This document shows, in pieces, positions 35,601 through 45,245 of a stretch of DNA of 64,000 nucleotides (the stretch's first letter is position 1; each line of letters starts with the position of its first letter). The stretch is from CAYSFW01 sp964620675 (GTDB taxonomy: Bacteria; Pseudomonadota; Gammaproteobacteria; UWMA-0217): NCBI GenBank assembly GCA_964620675.1, contig CAZUJU010000010.1:1-64000 (forward strand), written 5' to 3'. Position numbers and translations under genes: made by a program. The notes below the pieces were generated by a model. The model did not search any database and was not told the origin of the DNA. It was given only the letters and a program-made list of their open reading frames with translations.

Positions 35601-36038
35601 ATGGCCCACGACCAGATCCTGTTCAACCGCCGCCACGTATCGCGCAAGCTCGCGTTACAGGCACTTTATCAATGGCAAATCACCCGTACCCCGTTGTCGG
35701 AGTTGTTACAGCAATTCCGTGGCGATATCGATTATCGTAAGTCGGACGCCCAGTACTTCGAGGAATTGGTGCGTGGCGTGCTTGCGGCGATTGATGAGAT
35801 CGACCAGAAAATCACCCCGTTTCTGACCATGAAGCTCGATCAGGTTGATATGGTTGAGCGCGCAATCCTGAGGATTGCAGTGTTCGAGTTGACGCAAAAA
35901 ATCGAGTTGCCCTACCGCGTGGTGTTGAGCGAGGCGATCACGCTCGCGCGACAGTTCGGCGCGGAAGAGGGTTTTCGCTTCGTCAACGGCGTGCTGGACA
36001 AGATGGCGGCGGAACTGCGGCCGACTGAGCGGAGCTGA
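35601..36038 (+). CDS. nusB: Transcription antitermination factor NusB
   Basis: This 145-residue all-helical protein, with NusE (S10), binds boxA RNA and promotes antitermination in rRNA operons. It shows RKLALQALYQWQITRTPLSE near the N terminus and PYRVVLSEAITLARQFGAEE and GFRFVNGVLDKMA near the C terminus, all diagnostic. It is 5 bp after ribH and 7 bp before thiL. Confidence 0.96.
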   Translation: MAHDQILFNRRHVSRKLALQALYQWQITRTPLSELLQQFRGDIDYRKSDAQYFEELVRGVLAAIDEIDQKITPFLTMKLDQVDMVERAILRIAVFELTQKIELPYRVVLSEAITLARQFGAEEGFRFVNGVLDKMAAELRPTERS

Positions 36039-36045
36039 CGCCAGC

Positions 36046-37008
36046 ATGGCGGCCGAGTTCGAACTCATCGAACGTTACTTCCGGTCTCTGACCCCCTACG
36101 ACGACGGCGTGCTGCTCGGCATTGGTGACGACGCCGCGGTGGTTCGGCTGCCGCCCCGGCAAGTGCTGGCTGTCACCGTCGATACGCTGGCCGAAGGCGT
36201 GCATTTCCCGATCGATACCGCGGCCGAGCACCTCGGACACAAAGCGCTCGCGGTCAATCTGAGCGATCTTGCCGCGATGGGGGCGATGCCGCGTTGGTTC
36301 ACGCTGGCGTTGACGCTACCCAGGGCGGATGAGCAGTGGCTGCAAGGGTTTGCCGCGGGGCTGGCGCGGCTTGCAAACCGGCACCGGGTGGCGCTGATTG
36401 GCGGCGATACCACGCGCGGTCCGCTCTCAATCACGATCCAGGCGCTTGGAATTTTGCCTGATTACGCGGCCGCGACCCGCGCCGGCGCGCATCCCGACGA
36501 CGACATTTATGTCACCGGCACGCTCGGTGATGCAGCGCTCGGCTTGGCCGCGGTCAGCGGCAAAACGGACTTGACCGCCGCCGACGCGGCGTACTGTGCG
36601 GCGCGCCTGAACACCCCGACACCGCGGGTCATGGCGGGGCTCGCATTGCAGGGTTATGCCACCAGCATGATCGATTGTTCCGACGGGTTCGCAGCCGATC
36701 TCGGGCATATTCTCACCCAGAGCGGGGTCGGCGCGGAGCTTCGGATCGATCGCCTGCCGCTGTCTGGCGCGCTGCGACGGCAACCGGTGACGGATGCCTG
36801 GCGTTACGCCCTGACCGGCGGCGATGACTACGAGTTGATTTTCACCGCGCCCGCCGCCCGGCGCGGCGATATCGCGGCGCTGGTCGACGCGCTCGATTGC
36901 CCGCTGACCTGGGTTGGCCGTATTCGTGAAGCGCCGGGCCCGCTCTGGCGCGATGCGGCAGGCCAAACCGTCACACCCGAGACCGATGGGTACCAGCACT
37001 TTGCGTGA
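36046..37008 (+). CDS. thiL: Thiamine-monophosphate kinase
   Basis: This 320-residue ATP-dependent kinase converts thiamine phosphate to thiamine diphosphate. Typical ThiL motifs are GIGDDAAVVRLPPRQ (metal binding), DTLAEGVHFPIDTAAEHLGH, LIGGDTTRGP and SMIDCSDGFAADLGHI. Its end overlaps the pgpA start by 23 bp. Confidence 0.95.
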   Translation: MAAEFELIERYFRSLTPYDDGVLLGIGDDAAVVRLPPRQVLAVTVDTLAEGVHFPIDTAAEHLGHKALAVNLSDLAAMGAMPRWFTLALTLPRADEQWLQGFAAGLARLANRHRVALIGGDTTRGPLSITIQALGILPDYAAATRAGAHPDDDIYVTGTLGDAALGLAAVSGKTDLTAADAAYCAARLNTPTPRVMAGLALQGYATSMIDCSDGFAADLGHILTQSGVGAELRIDRLPLSGALRRQPVTDAWRYALTGGDDYELIFTAPAARRGDIAALVDALDCPLTWVGRIREAPGPLWRDAAGQTVTPETDGYQHFA

Positions 37009-37507
37009 TAAGACGCAGCGCAACGCCAACTATCGGCCATCGTGGCGGACGTTCCTGAAAACGCCGGTGCACTGGTTCGCGTTCGGGTTCGGACTCGGGC
37101 TCGCGCCGCGCGCGCCCGGCACGTTCGGCACCTTGCTTGGTATCCCACTGTTTCTGTTGCTCGCGGACTTGTCCCTGACGAGCTACATCATGACGCTCGC
37201 CGTCCTGGCCGCATTTGGCGTGTGGGTGTGTGGCGCCTCGTCGCGGCGCCTCGGCGTGCACGATCACGGCGGCATCGTCTGGGACGAGGTAGTCGGCTAC
37301 CTGGTCACGATGACCGCGCTGCCGGCGACGCCTGGCTGGCTGGTCGCCGGATTCGTGGTATTCAGGTTCTTCGATATTGTCAAACCGTGGCCGATCGGCT
37401 GGTTCGACCGCAAGGTGCATGGCGGTTTCGGCATCATGCTCGACGACATTATCGCCGGCCTGATGGGCGCGGCGGTGTTGCAGGCAGCTGTTTTCGCCCT
37501 CGCGTGA
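36986..37507 (+). CDS. pgpA: Phosphatidylglycerophosphatase A
   Basis: This 173-residue inner-membrane phosphatase dephosphorylates phosphatidylglycerophosphate in phosphatidylglycerol synthesis. GLAPRAPGTFGTLLGIPLFL, HDHGGIVWDEVVGYLVTM and FRFFDIVKPWPIGWFDRK are the PgpA signature, with several membrane helices. The ATG at 36986 lies inside thiL; the C-terminal LDDIIAGLMGA motif is present. The gene is convergent with deaD, 9 bp away. Confidence 0.94.
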   Translation: MGTSTLRDKTQRNANYRPSWRTFLKTPVHWFAFGFGLGLAPRAPGTFGTLLGIPLFLLLADLSLTSYIMTLAVLAAFGVWVCGASSRRLGVHDHGGIVWDEVVGYLVTMTALPATPGWLVAGFVVFRFFDIVKPWPIGWFDRKVHGGFGIMLDDIIAGLMGAAVLQAAVFALA

Positions 37508-37516
37508 GCGATTGCC

Positions 37517-39352
37517 TCAGCTCGCCGGGCGCGGCTTGCTCCGCGGCTTGGCAGCGCCGCCGCCGGGTTTGTCTTTCGCAAAGGTCTTTTTACGCGGTGC
37601 GAAGTCCTTCCGGGCGTGGGTGGGCTTGGGCCTGTCGGTGGGCGCGTAGACCGGCGCACCGCCGGTGTCGCGGCTGATATTGAGCTGTTGCCCGCATACC
37701 CAGACCCCCTTCAAGTGTTTGAAGATCGCCTTCGGCATGTCGTGCGGCAGGTCCACCAAGCTGAAATGGTCGAACATCTTGATGCGCCCGATAAAGGCGC
37801 TCTCGATGCCGGCCTCGTTGGCGATGGCGCCGACGATGTTCTTGGGTTGCACACCGTGGAGACGCCCCACCTCGATGCGGTAGCGTTCCATGCCCTCTTC
37901 GGGCGGCTCGTGCGACTCCGAGCGTTCCCCCGAACGCTCCCGTGGGGGGCGGGCCGAAGCCTGGGTTGATCGATCCTGCTCGCCGCGGCCGTACTCGAAG
38001 CGCGTGTCCTGACGTGCCGTCGGCCGCGGCTCGGGGGCGGTCATTAACGGCTTGTCCTTTTGCGCGAGGAACGCGAGCGCCGCGGCGATTTCGCTCCAGC
38101 CGACATTGTGTTCGCGCTGAAACCCGTTAACGACTTCCTCGTAGGCGCCAAGATCTTCCGCCTCCAGCGTATCCGTGATCTGCTGCTTGAAGCGCGCAAT
38201 CCGCCGGTCGGTGACATCTTCGTGCGAGGGCAGCTGCATCTGCGTGATCGGTTGCCGGGTGGCCTTTTCAATCGCGCGCAGCATCGAACGCTCGCGTGGC
38301 GAAACGAACAGGATCGCCTCGCCTGAGCGCCCAGCGCGTCCGGTGCGTCCGATCCGGTGCACATAGGCCTCGGTGTCGTAAGGAATGTCGTAGTTGATTA
38401 CGTGGCTGATCCGTTCGACATCGAGGCCGCGTGCGGCGACATCGGTCGCGACCACGAGATCGAGCTTGCCGTTTTTCAGCTGGGCGACGGTTTTCTCGCG
38501 CTGGGCCTGCACGATGTCGCCGTTCAGCGCGGCGCAAGCATAGCCGCGGGCCTGAAGCTTTTCTGAGAGTTCCACGGTTTCGTTCTTGGTGCGGACAAAG
38601 ATCAGCATCGCGTCGAAATCCGACACCTCGAGAATCCTGGTCAAGGCGTCTAGCTTGTGGGTGCCGGTAACCTGCCAGTAATACTGGGCAGTTGTCGATA
38701 CGGTTGTGGTTGTCGAGGCGATTCTGATCTCGACCGGATCGCGCAGATAATTATCCGCGATACGGCGGATCGGCCCCGGCATGGTGGCCGAAAACAGCGC
38801 GATCTGACGCTCGGCCGGCGAGTGCGACAGAATCTCCTCGACATCGTCGATGAACCCCATTCGCAGCATTTCATCGGCTTCGTCGAGTACCACACTGGTG
38901 AGGCGATCGAGCTTCAACGTGCCGCGCCGCAAGTGATCCTGCACCCGCCCAGGCGTGCCGACCACGACATGGACGCCGCGCCGCAGTTGGCGCAACTGGG
39001 TGTCCATCCCTTGTCCGCCGTAAACCGGCAGGATATGAAAATCCTTGAGATGGCGGGCATAGGTTTGCATCGCCTCGGCGACCTGTATCGCCAGCTCGCG
39101 GGTCGGCGTTAGCACGAGCAGCTGCGGATACTGCGCGTCGAGATCGAGACGGCTCAGCAGCGGCAACGCAAACGCGGCGGTCTTACCGGTGCCCGTTTGC
39201 GCCTGCCCGAGCAGATCACGCCCGGCGAGCAGCGGCGGAATGCTGCCCGCCTGAATCGGCGACGGCGATTCATATCCGACATCGATGACGGCGCGGAGAA
39301 TAGGCTCGGCCAACCCAAGTTGGGCGAAGGTGGTAACGGTTTCTGAAGACAT
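37517..39352 (-). CDS. deaD: DEAD-box ATP-dependent RNA helicase DeaD (CsdA)
   Basis: This 611-residue helicase has a Q motif (FAQLGLAEPILRAVIDVGY), Walker A AQTGTGKT, DEAD in VVLDEADEMLRMGF, SAT and HRIGRTGRAGR. A long linker follows, then the DbpA-type RNA-binding domain (about 490-560, RYRIEVGRLHGVQPKNIVGA) and a basic Lys/Pro-rich tail. This is the CsdA/DeaD layout, acting in ribosome biogenesis and mRNA decay, especially in the cold. The long leader region upstream is described separately. Confidence 0.94.
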   Translation of the reverse strand: MSSETVTTFAQLGLAEPILRAVIDVGYESPSPIQAGSIPPLLAGRDLLGQAQTGTGKTAAFALPLLSRLDLDAQYPQLLVLTPTRELAIQVAEAMQTYARHLKDFHILPVYGGQGMDTQLRQLRRGVHVVVGTPGRVQDHLRRGTLKLDRLTSVVLDEADEMLRMGFIDDVEEILSHSPAERQIALFSATMPGPIRRIADNYLRDPVEIRIASTTTTVSTTAQYYWQVTGTHKLDALTRILEVSDFDAMLIFVRTKNETVELSEKLQARGYACAALNGDIVQAQREKTVAQLKNGKLDLVVATDVAARGLDVERISHVINYDIPYDTEAYVHRIGRTGRAGRSGEAILFVSPRERSMLRAIEKATRQPITQMQLPSHEDVTDRRIARFKQQITDTLEAEDLGAYEEVVNGFQREHNVGWSEIAAALAFLAQKDKPLMTAPEPRPTARQDTRFEYGRGEQDRSTQASARPPRERSGERSESHEPPEEGMERYRIEVGRLHGVQPKNIVGAIANEAGIESAFIGRIKMFDHFSLVDLPHDMPKAIFKHLKGVWVCGQQLNISRDTGGAPVYAPTDRPKPTHARKDFAPRKKTFAKDKPGGGAAKPRSKPRPAS

Positions 39353-39941
39353 GCGGGTACCTGCGTGATGACCCGACCTGTCAGGCGCCTGGGCGTATGC
39401 CGGGGTTCGGGCGGGGAAGGGCGCGCATTATACGTGAAGTGCGCGAATATGTCGCGGATTGGTCGCGGATTCCGCCTCAAACCGCGGCGGGAATCGAGGT
39501 GGTTGATGCAGGTGCGATCGGGTAACGTACCCGGGTGAAGATCGAGGTTATTAGCGCGACGCAATGACGCAGGTGCGCTGAGTAGGGGTTCATCCCGGCG
39601 ACGAGTTACCACGATAAAGGTTTTTTATCGGCTATAGCCACGCCTCCGGCGACCACCGCGCAGTTGTACAGGGATTGTCGGAACGTCTGCGCGGCTAAGT
39701 GTGCGCCATGCCCGTTGTCAACGGTTAGACAGCGCCAGCCATCCAGACAGACCACCTTCCCAGCGTCAAAGGAGAGTTTTTCGGGCGTGAGTCGGAATTG
39801 CGGATGCTGGATGACGCCTGGCGGTCACCCTAGCTCTCGCCAAAGGAAAGGGGTTATCGAACTGCCGCGCCGGGCCAGACAAAAACCGTCTATATAAAGC
39901 CACCGTGTCCAGCAAGACAAACCATACAAGGGGAGAGTGCG
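39353..39941. other. Non-coding or decayed region upstream of deaD
   Basis: The part next to deaD should hold its promoter and leader; a GCGCATTATACG stretch near 39421-39432 is AT-richer. From about 39600 onwards the sequence has many stops in all frames and no recognisable gene, as expected of decayed DNA. Confidence 0.4.
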
Positions 39942-40022
39942 CTTACCCACGTCCAAAAAGCCGCGAAGCTGATCGAGGCCACCGGCTACAATCGCCGCTT
40001 GCCCGAGCTGGAAGCTCTGTAA
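39942..40022 (+). pseudogene. Possible C-terminal remnant of a small antitoxin-like protein
   Basis: A short in-frame stretch reads LTHVQKAAKLIEATGYNRR and then LPELEAL before a stop. The pattern resembles the C termini of small antitoxin-type proteins with an xLIExTGYxRR motif. No start or N-terminal part is found. Weak evidence. Confidence 0.25.
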
Positions 40023-40145
40023 CGGCAACTCGCCGCACCGTGACATCACCGCGCCGCGCGGTCCGCGAAGGAATCAGCGCCGGTGACACGCGGCATCAGT
40101 AGCGCATTGGTGCTACGGTCTGCTAAATCCTGACCTAAGATCACC

Positions 40146-40409
40146 CTGTCGACAACCACCAGTCGCCTGCCCGACGACCTCAAGTCCCGGGTTGCCGAGG
40201 CCGCCGCGCGCGGGCACGACGCGCGCTCTCGTTCATACTCGAAGCCATCGCCGAGAAAGTCGCGCCGGAGGCTGCTGCGCAGCGCCGTTCATCGACGAAG
40301 CCGAGCGCCGCTATGCGGCGATCGTCACCACGGTCGTGACCATCCCCAGGAGCGACGTGTGCCGCTACTTCGAAGCGCGCCAGTCCGGCAACGCGCAAGC
40401 CGCGCGACT
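40146..40409 (+). pseudogene. Degenerate ribbon-helix-helix antitoxin gene
   Basis: Joining three frames gives STTTSRLPDDLKSRVAEAAA, FILEAIAEKVAPEAAA and FIDEAERRYAAIVTTVVTIP followed by RSDVCRYFEARQSGNAQAAR. This is the pattern of RHH antitoxins of about 85-95 residues that partner RelE/ParE toxins. At least two frameshifts are needed and no start codon remains, so it is not functional. Confidence 0.65.
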
Positions 40410-40411
40410 AG

Positions 40412-40502
40412 GGGTATATCGCCCTGTACCGCTGCGTCCCGGCGATCGACACTGTGTTCGTACTCGCCATTCGCGGCCAACGTGAATCGGGATTCAAGAC
40501 GC
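40412..40502 (+). pseudogene. C-terminal fragment of a RelE/ParE-type toxin
   Basis: Directly after the antitoxin remnant, one frame reads YIALYRCVPAIDTVFVLAIR then GQRESGFK. This matches the C-terminal half of ParE/RelE toxins (Y-x-A-L-Y-R...V-x-V-L-A-I-R-x-Q-R-E-x-G). The N-terminal half is missing, consistent with a deletion that fused the two remnants. Confidence 0.6.
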
Positions 40503-40562
40503 CCCGACCGACGCTCGTGAACCACGCTACGAGCTGTATCGATTTACATCCGGTGATGAAAA

Positions 40563-41529
40563 GACTACCTGGTGCTTGATGTCGAAGTGCAAAGAGGCAA
40601 GGCGAGTGCAGCTAAGCACAACCTCGCCGTCTGCGCCTACTCATCGAGCGGTTCGCCCCTGAAGAGCGGCCCACCTAGGTGCGCGGCGACAATGCCTTTG
40701 GCAGCGAAGGGGTGATGCTCGAAATGGAGTAGAACGGGCAACGCTATCTGGTCAAACTACGTCAGACGCGCTGGCGTCAAGCGCCTGACCGAGCGGCAAT
40801 GGCAAGAATGCGAATGGGTCAAAGTGGGCGAAGGATTCAATGCGGTGGAGAGCACACTGACCCTTACCGGCTGGAGCCATGCGCGGCGGGTTGATGTTGC
40901 GGCGGCGAGTTAAAGGCAGCCTGGCGGTGGAGACGAATGACGAGAGCCAACAGCAATCGCTGCACTTCATCGGCAGCGCCGAGAAAGCCAAACTCTGGGA
41001 GTACGCCGTGTTGGTGACCAACTCCGACTATCCGCTCGAAGCCATGGGGCAGTGGTATTGGGATCGAGCTGGTTGCGAGAACGGTTTCGACGAACCGAAG
41101 AGCTAATGGGGTTGGGGCGGTTACAGCACGCATGACAGTGAGCGCGGCAACCTCTCGGCGCGGGCGGTGGCGCTGATTTTCAACGCGTGGAGTTGGTCTA
41201 TTCGCCTAGCGCAGCTGAAGACCCGGCTGGAGGCGATCACCAGCCGGCCGCTGCTACTTTCCGGCGCAGCTCGCCTGACCCAGTATGCCGGCCAGTCCCG
41301 GCTACTGCTGACCTTGACCTATGCGGCAGGAGATCAGATCAAGGCTATGATCGCCAATATCCGCAAGAGTCTTGAAAATGTTCGGGCAAATGCGCCTCAG
41401 TTGCCAAGAGTTGATTGCCGGCGCGCCTTGGTGTGCTACATCGTCGATCAGATCATCGCCCCTAAACCGAAATTACCTTTGCCGCTCGTCGGCTTGCATC
41501 CGCTTGGTCTGGCTTTGGGGTCGGGGTAA
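40563..41529 (+). pseudogene. Decayed IS transposase (probably IS1380-like)
   Basis: Pieces in several frames reconstruct a DDE transposase lacking its N-terminal third: DYLVLDVEVQRGKASAAKHN, then VRGDNAFGSEGVMLEME with in-frame stops, then YLVKLRQT. After a frameshift come ESTLTLTGWSHARRV, LWEYAVLVTNSDYPLEAMGQ, WYWDRAGCENGFDEPKS and a stop, and finally WGWGGYSTHD through SARAVALIFNAWSWSIRL. The ENxFDELK-type catalytic region supports an IS1380-like assignment from memory. I could not find terminal inverted repeats. Confidence 0.7.
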
Positions 41530-42050
41530 TAGAGGAAATTGGGTCAACGAAGTGATCAGCGACAAGAGGCGAGTGAGCATCCTGCCGATCGAGCGGATTC
41601 GCAAACAGGTCGAGGCGAAGGAGACCGGCATCACTCATCTCGAACTCGGGCCGTGCGAGGCGACCGGCGTTTAAGCGGGTTCGTGATAGTCCTATCGCCG
41701 GATGCGGCGCTGCCCGGGTTTTCGGCGCTTCGTTACCGCGCGTTGCGCGTGTGGAGAATCGCCGGAGCGCAGCGTCGCGGCTGCGTTTTGGGGCGGCGAA
41801 TGCCTCCCGTGGCCGTTCGCGATTCCGCGAAACCCGATTGTGCCGCCCGATTGCGTGACGAGTGTCCACTCGCTACCCACGGGTCGCGTCTAAGCGGCAC
41901 CGGTACCGGTTTCCTCCCGCAATGACTTTGCCTTATCCTTCCTCTCGGATCTAAACCCGCCGGCACTGCGGCGAGTTCGGATTCGATACACGTTTATCGC
42001 CGGCGACGCGATTTTTCGTAGCTATTCACCTTGAGGGAGACGGCACCGGC
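41530..42050. other. Decayed region upstream of trpG
   Basis: No intact gene. A plus-strand stretch at about 41541-41674 (SDKRRVSILPIERIRKQVEA onward) looks protein-like but has no start and may be another remnant. The last 100 bp must hold the trpG promoter; a GAGGGAG ribosome site lies before the trpG ATG. No trpE is present. Confidence 0.4.
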
Positions 42051-42647
42051 ATGCTGCTGATGATCGATAATTACGATTCCTTCACTTATAACCTGGTGCA
42101 GTATCTCGGCGAGTTGGGGGCCGAGGTGGTGGTGCGGCGTAACGATCAAACCAGCCTGGATGAAATCGAAACCATGCGGCCCCGGCATATCGTGCTCTCG
42201 CCTGGTCCCTGCACGCCGAATGAGGCGGGTATTTCGCTCGCGGTGATCGCGCATTTCGCCGGACGACTGCCGCTACTGGGCGTGTGTCTCGGGCATCAGA
42301 GTATCGGTCAGGCGTTTGGCGGGCAGATCGTGCACGCGCGCCAAATCATGCATGGCAAGACATCCCCCATCCATCATCGGAACCTCGGCGTTTTTAGTGA
42401 TTTGCCCAGTCCGTTCGAGGCAACGCGATATCATTCGCTCGTCATTGAACAGTCCAGTCTGCCGGATTGCCTGGAGGTGACGGCCTGGACGTCCGACCCC
42501 AGCGGCGAGCGCGATGAGATCATGGGGGTGCGCCATCGTGAGTGGCAAATCGAGGGCGTACAGTTTCACCCGGAATCGATCCTGACGCAGCACGGCCACG
42601 CGTTGCTGCGGAATTTCTTGAGCATAAGCGGAGGTGTTAGAGCGTGA
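42051..42647 (+). CDS. trpG: Anthranilate synthase glutamine amidotransferase subunit
   Basis: This 198-residue class I glutaminase supplies ammonia to anthranilate synthase (TrpE), and may also serve 4-amino-4-deoxychorismate synthase. MLLMIDNYDSFTYNLVQYLG, the nucleophile in GVCLGHQSIGQAFGG and the His/Glu pair in QFHPESI are intact. It overlaps trpD by 4 bp in the trpGDC operon. trpE is not upstream; decayed IS and toxin-antitoxin sequence occupies that place. Confidence 0.95.
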   Translation: MLLMIDNYDSFTYNLVQYLGELGAEVVVRRNDQTSLDEIETMRPRHIVLSPGPCTPNEAGISLAVIAHFAGRLPLLGVCLGHQSIGQAFGGQIVHARQIMHGKTSPIHHRNLGVFSDLPSPFEATRYHSLVIEQSSLPDCLEVTAWTSDPSGERDEIMGVRHREWQIEGVQFHPESILTQHGHALLRNFLSISGGVRA

Positions 42648-43669
42648 ACATTCAGGAGGCGATCCGGCGCATGTTTGAACATGCGCACTTGAGCGCGGCG
42701 GAGATGACCGACGTGATGCAACAGATTATGTCGGGGCAAGCGACGCCGGCGCAGATTGCGGGATTTCTGGTGGGTTTGCGGATGAAGGGCGAGACGGTGG
42801 AGGAGATGACCGCCGCGGCTCAGGTGATGCGTGCCCTCGCGACCGCAGTGGAGGTGGACGTCGACCACCTCGTGGATACCTGCGGCACCGGCGGTGACGC
42901 GTCGAATACCTTCAACATCTCGACCGCGAGCGCCTTTGTTGCGGCGGCGGCTGGCGCGCGCGTCGCAAAACATGGCAACCGTGGCGTATCCAGCAAATCG
43001 GGGAGCGCTGATGTACTGGAAGCGGCAGGCGCGAACCTCGCTTTGACGCCAGCACAGGTCGCCCAGTGCATTCGCGAAGTGGGGGTCGGGTTCCTGTTTG
43101 CGCCGAACCATCACAGTGCGATGAAGCACGCGATCGGGCCGCGTCGCGAGTTGGGCGTGCGTACGATATTTAATCTGCTGGGGCCGCTAACCAATCCGGC
43201 TAGAGCGCCGAATCAGGTATTAGGCGTGTTTAGCGAGCGCTTGCTCGGACCGATGATCCAGGTGCTGCAGGCGCTCGGTGCGCAGCGTGCGCTGGTCGTT
43301 CATGCCGAGGATGGGCTCGATGAAATCAGCATCAGCGCCAAAACCCACGGCATGCTGCTTGATGCAGGGTCGATTACCTCAGTGACGATCGTACCCGAGG
43401 CGTATGGTTTCCAGGCCGCGCCGCTCGACGCGATAAGGGTTGCCGACGCGCGCGAAAGTTTGGCGATGATGCGTGCAGCGCTCGGTGGAGAACCCGGCCC
43501 TGCGCGCGATGTGTTGGCCTTGAACGGCGGTGCGGCGATTTATGTTGCCGGGCTTGCGGGGGATCTCGCCGACGGGGTTAAAAAAGCCGAGTCGCAATTG
43601 GTCAGCGGGCGGGCGTTAGACTGCTTGGAGGCCTTCATCGCTAAAACCCGGAGCTTCGCCGCAGCATGA
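42644..43669 (+). CDS. trpD: Anthranilate phosphoribosyltransferase
   Basis: This 341-residue enzyme transfers phosphoribosyl from PRPP to anthranilate. DTCGTGGDASNTFNISTASA, KHGNRGVSSKSGSADVLEA and FAPNHHSAMKHAIGPRRELG carry the PRPP and anthranilate sites. Start and stop overlap trpG and trpC by 4 bp each, so the three genes are translationally coupled. Confidence 0.96.
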   Translation: MNIQEAIRRMFEHAHLSAAEMTDVMQQIMSGQATPAQIAGFLVGLRMKGETVEEMTAAAQVMRALATAVEVDVDHLVDTCGTGGDASNTFNISTASAFVAAAAGARVAKHGNRGVSSKSGSADVLEAAGANLALTPAQVAQCIREVGVGFLFAPNHHSAMKHAIGPRRELGVRTIFNLLGPLTNPARAPNQVLGVFSERLLGPMIQVLQALGAQRALVVHAEDGLDEISISAKTHGMLLDAGSITSVTIVPEAYGFQAAPLDAIRVADARESLAMMRAALGGEPGPARDVLALNGGAAIYVAGLAGDLADGVKKAESQLVSGRALDCLEAFIAKTRSFAAA

Positions 43670-44466
43670 ACGCTGTTTCCGATATCTTGAGGCGAATTCT
43701 TGCGCGCAAGTTCGAAGAGGTCGCCGAGCGTTCGGCACTTGCGCCGCTGGTTGAATTGCGTGCGCGGGCTGCGGACGTCGCGCCGGCTCGTGGATTTCAT
43801 CGTGCGCTGGTTGAACGGGTGGCTGCCGGGTTGCCGGCCGTTATCGCGGAGATCAAACAGGCCTCGCCGAGTAAAGGTCTGCTGCGTGCCAATTTCGATC
43901 CGGCGGCGATCGCGCGCAGCTATGCGGCTCACGGCGCCGCCTGCCTTTCGGTCTTGACCGACCGCGACTATTTCCTTGGCGACGATGATTACCTTGTGTC
44001 TGCTCGGGCTGCCTGCGAACTGCCGGTATTGCGCAAGGACTTCGTGGTCGATGCCTACCAAGTGTACGAGGCGCGGGTACTTGGCGCGGATTGTATCTTG
44101 TTGATTGTTGCCGCGCTGGAAGACTGGCGCTTGGCGGAGTTGGCTGGGCTGGCCGCCGACCTTGGGATGGACGTGTTGGTAGAGGTGCACGATCGTGCCG
44201 AGCTGGTGCGTGCGCTCCACTTGGAGACGCCGCTGATCGGCGTCAACAATCGTGACCTGCGGACGTTTGAAACGCGGTTGGAGACGACTCTGGAACTTAT
44301 GGCCGAGATACCGGGCGAGCGTTTGCTCGTGACCGAAAGCGGGATTTTGACGCCTACCGATGTTCAGCGGATGCGTGCGGCCGGGGTTGTGGCATTTCTC
44401 GTGGGCGAGGCCTTTATGCGAGCGCCTGACCCAGGTCAGGCGCTCCAGGCCTTATTTGCGATGTAG
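43666..44466 (+). CDS. trpC: Indole-3-glycerol phosphate synthase
   Basis: This 266-residue TIM-barrel enzyme closes the indole ring. AVIAEIKQASPSKGLLR, PVLRKDFVVDAYQVYEAR, GVNNRDLRTFE and TESGILT are the conserved catalytic and phosphate-binding segments. It is a stand-alone TrpC, without a fused TrpF. It is convergent with crp, 20 bp away. Confidence 0.96.
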   Translation: MNAVSDILRRILARKFEEVAERSALAPLVELRARAADVAPARGFHRALVERVAAGLPAVIAEIKQASPSKGLLRANFDPAAIARSYAAHGAACLSVLTDRDYFLGDDDYLVSARAACELPVLRKDFVVDAYQVYEARVLGADCILLIVAALEDWRLAELAGLAADLGMDVLVEVHDRAELVRALHLETPLIGVNNRDLRTFETRLETTLELMAEIPGERLLVTESGILTPTDVQRMRAAGVVAFLVGEAFMRAPDPGQALQALFAM

Positions 44467-44486
44467 CGTGGGTGTGGGCCGGGGCG

Positions 44487-45125
44487 TCACCGGGCGCCGA
44501 AAATCACGATCGTCTTGCCGTGAGCGGTGATCAAGCCCTGGTCTTCCAACTCCTTTAACACACGCCCAGCCATCTCGCGCGAACAACCGACGATTTTCGC
44601 GATTTCCTGGCGCGTGATGCGAATCTGCATCCCTTCCGGGTGGGTCATCGCGTCCGGCTGATTGCAGAGTTCCATGAGCGTATGCGCGATTCGTCCCGTG
44701 ACATCAAGAAACGCCAGATCGATGACCTTACGGCTCGTTTCGCGCAAGCGGGTCGCCATCTGGGTTGCCAGCGAGAACACGATCTCGGGGTCGTCGTTCG
44801 CGAGCTTTTTGAACTGGCTGTAGTGGATCTCCGCGACCTCGCACTCCCCACGTGCGACGATCCAGGCGCTGCGCGCCTTTTCGTCGAACAGCCCCATCTC
44901 GCCGAAGAACGAGCCCTTGTTGAGATAGGCGAGTACCATCTCGTGACCGTCCTTGTCCTCGATCATGACAGTGACCGAGCCACGCGTAATGAAGTAGAGC
45001 GTTTCCGGTGGGTCGCCCGCGTGAATGATCACCGAGCGGGGCGGATAATGCTTGATGTGACAGTGTTTTATGAACCTGTCGAGGACCGGACTGAATTCCG
45101 GAACTGATCTTGCGATTGCGGGCAT
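44487..45125 (-). CDS. crp: cAMP receptor protein (Crp/Vfr)
   Basis: This 212-residue global regulator has a cyclic-nucleotide domain with GSFFGEMGLFDEKARSAWIV (the cAMP-binding segment with Glu and Arg), then a long dimer helix. The C-terminal helix-turn-helix reads ITRQEIAKIVGCSREMAGRV with the DNA-contact arginine. Length and position between trpC and an osmC-type gene match vfr of Pseudomonas. It is divergent from the osmC-like gene over an AT-rich 120-bp gap. Confidence 0.93.
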   Translation of the reverse strand: MPAIARSVPEFSPVLDRFIKHCHIKHYPPRSVIIHAGDPPETLYFITRGSVTVMIEDKDGHEMVLAYLNKGSFFGEMGLFDEKARSAWIVARGECEVAEIHYSQFKKLANDDPEIVFSLATQMATRLRETSRKVIDLAFLDVTGRIAHTLMELCNQPDAMTHPEGMQIRITRQEIAKIVGCSREMAGRVLKELEDQGLITAHGKTIVIFGAR

Positions 45126-45245
45126 GCGTGTGTCCTAATTGGAAAAACCTGGAGTCTTCTATGATATAGAATCAGGATGTTAACTTTGTATCAATAAAAA
45201 CAGTGACATGCAATAGATGTGCAGAATTTCCGATAAAGGGTAGCA

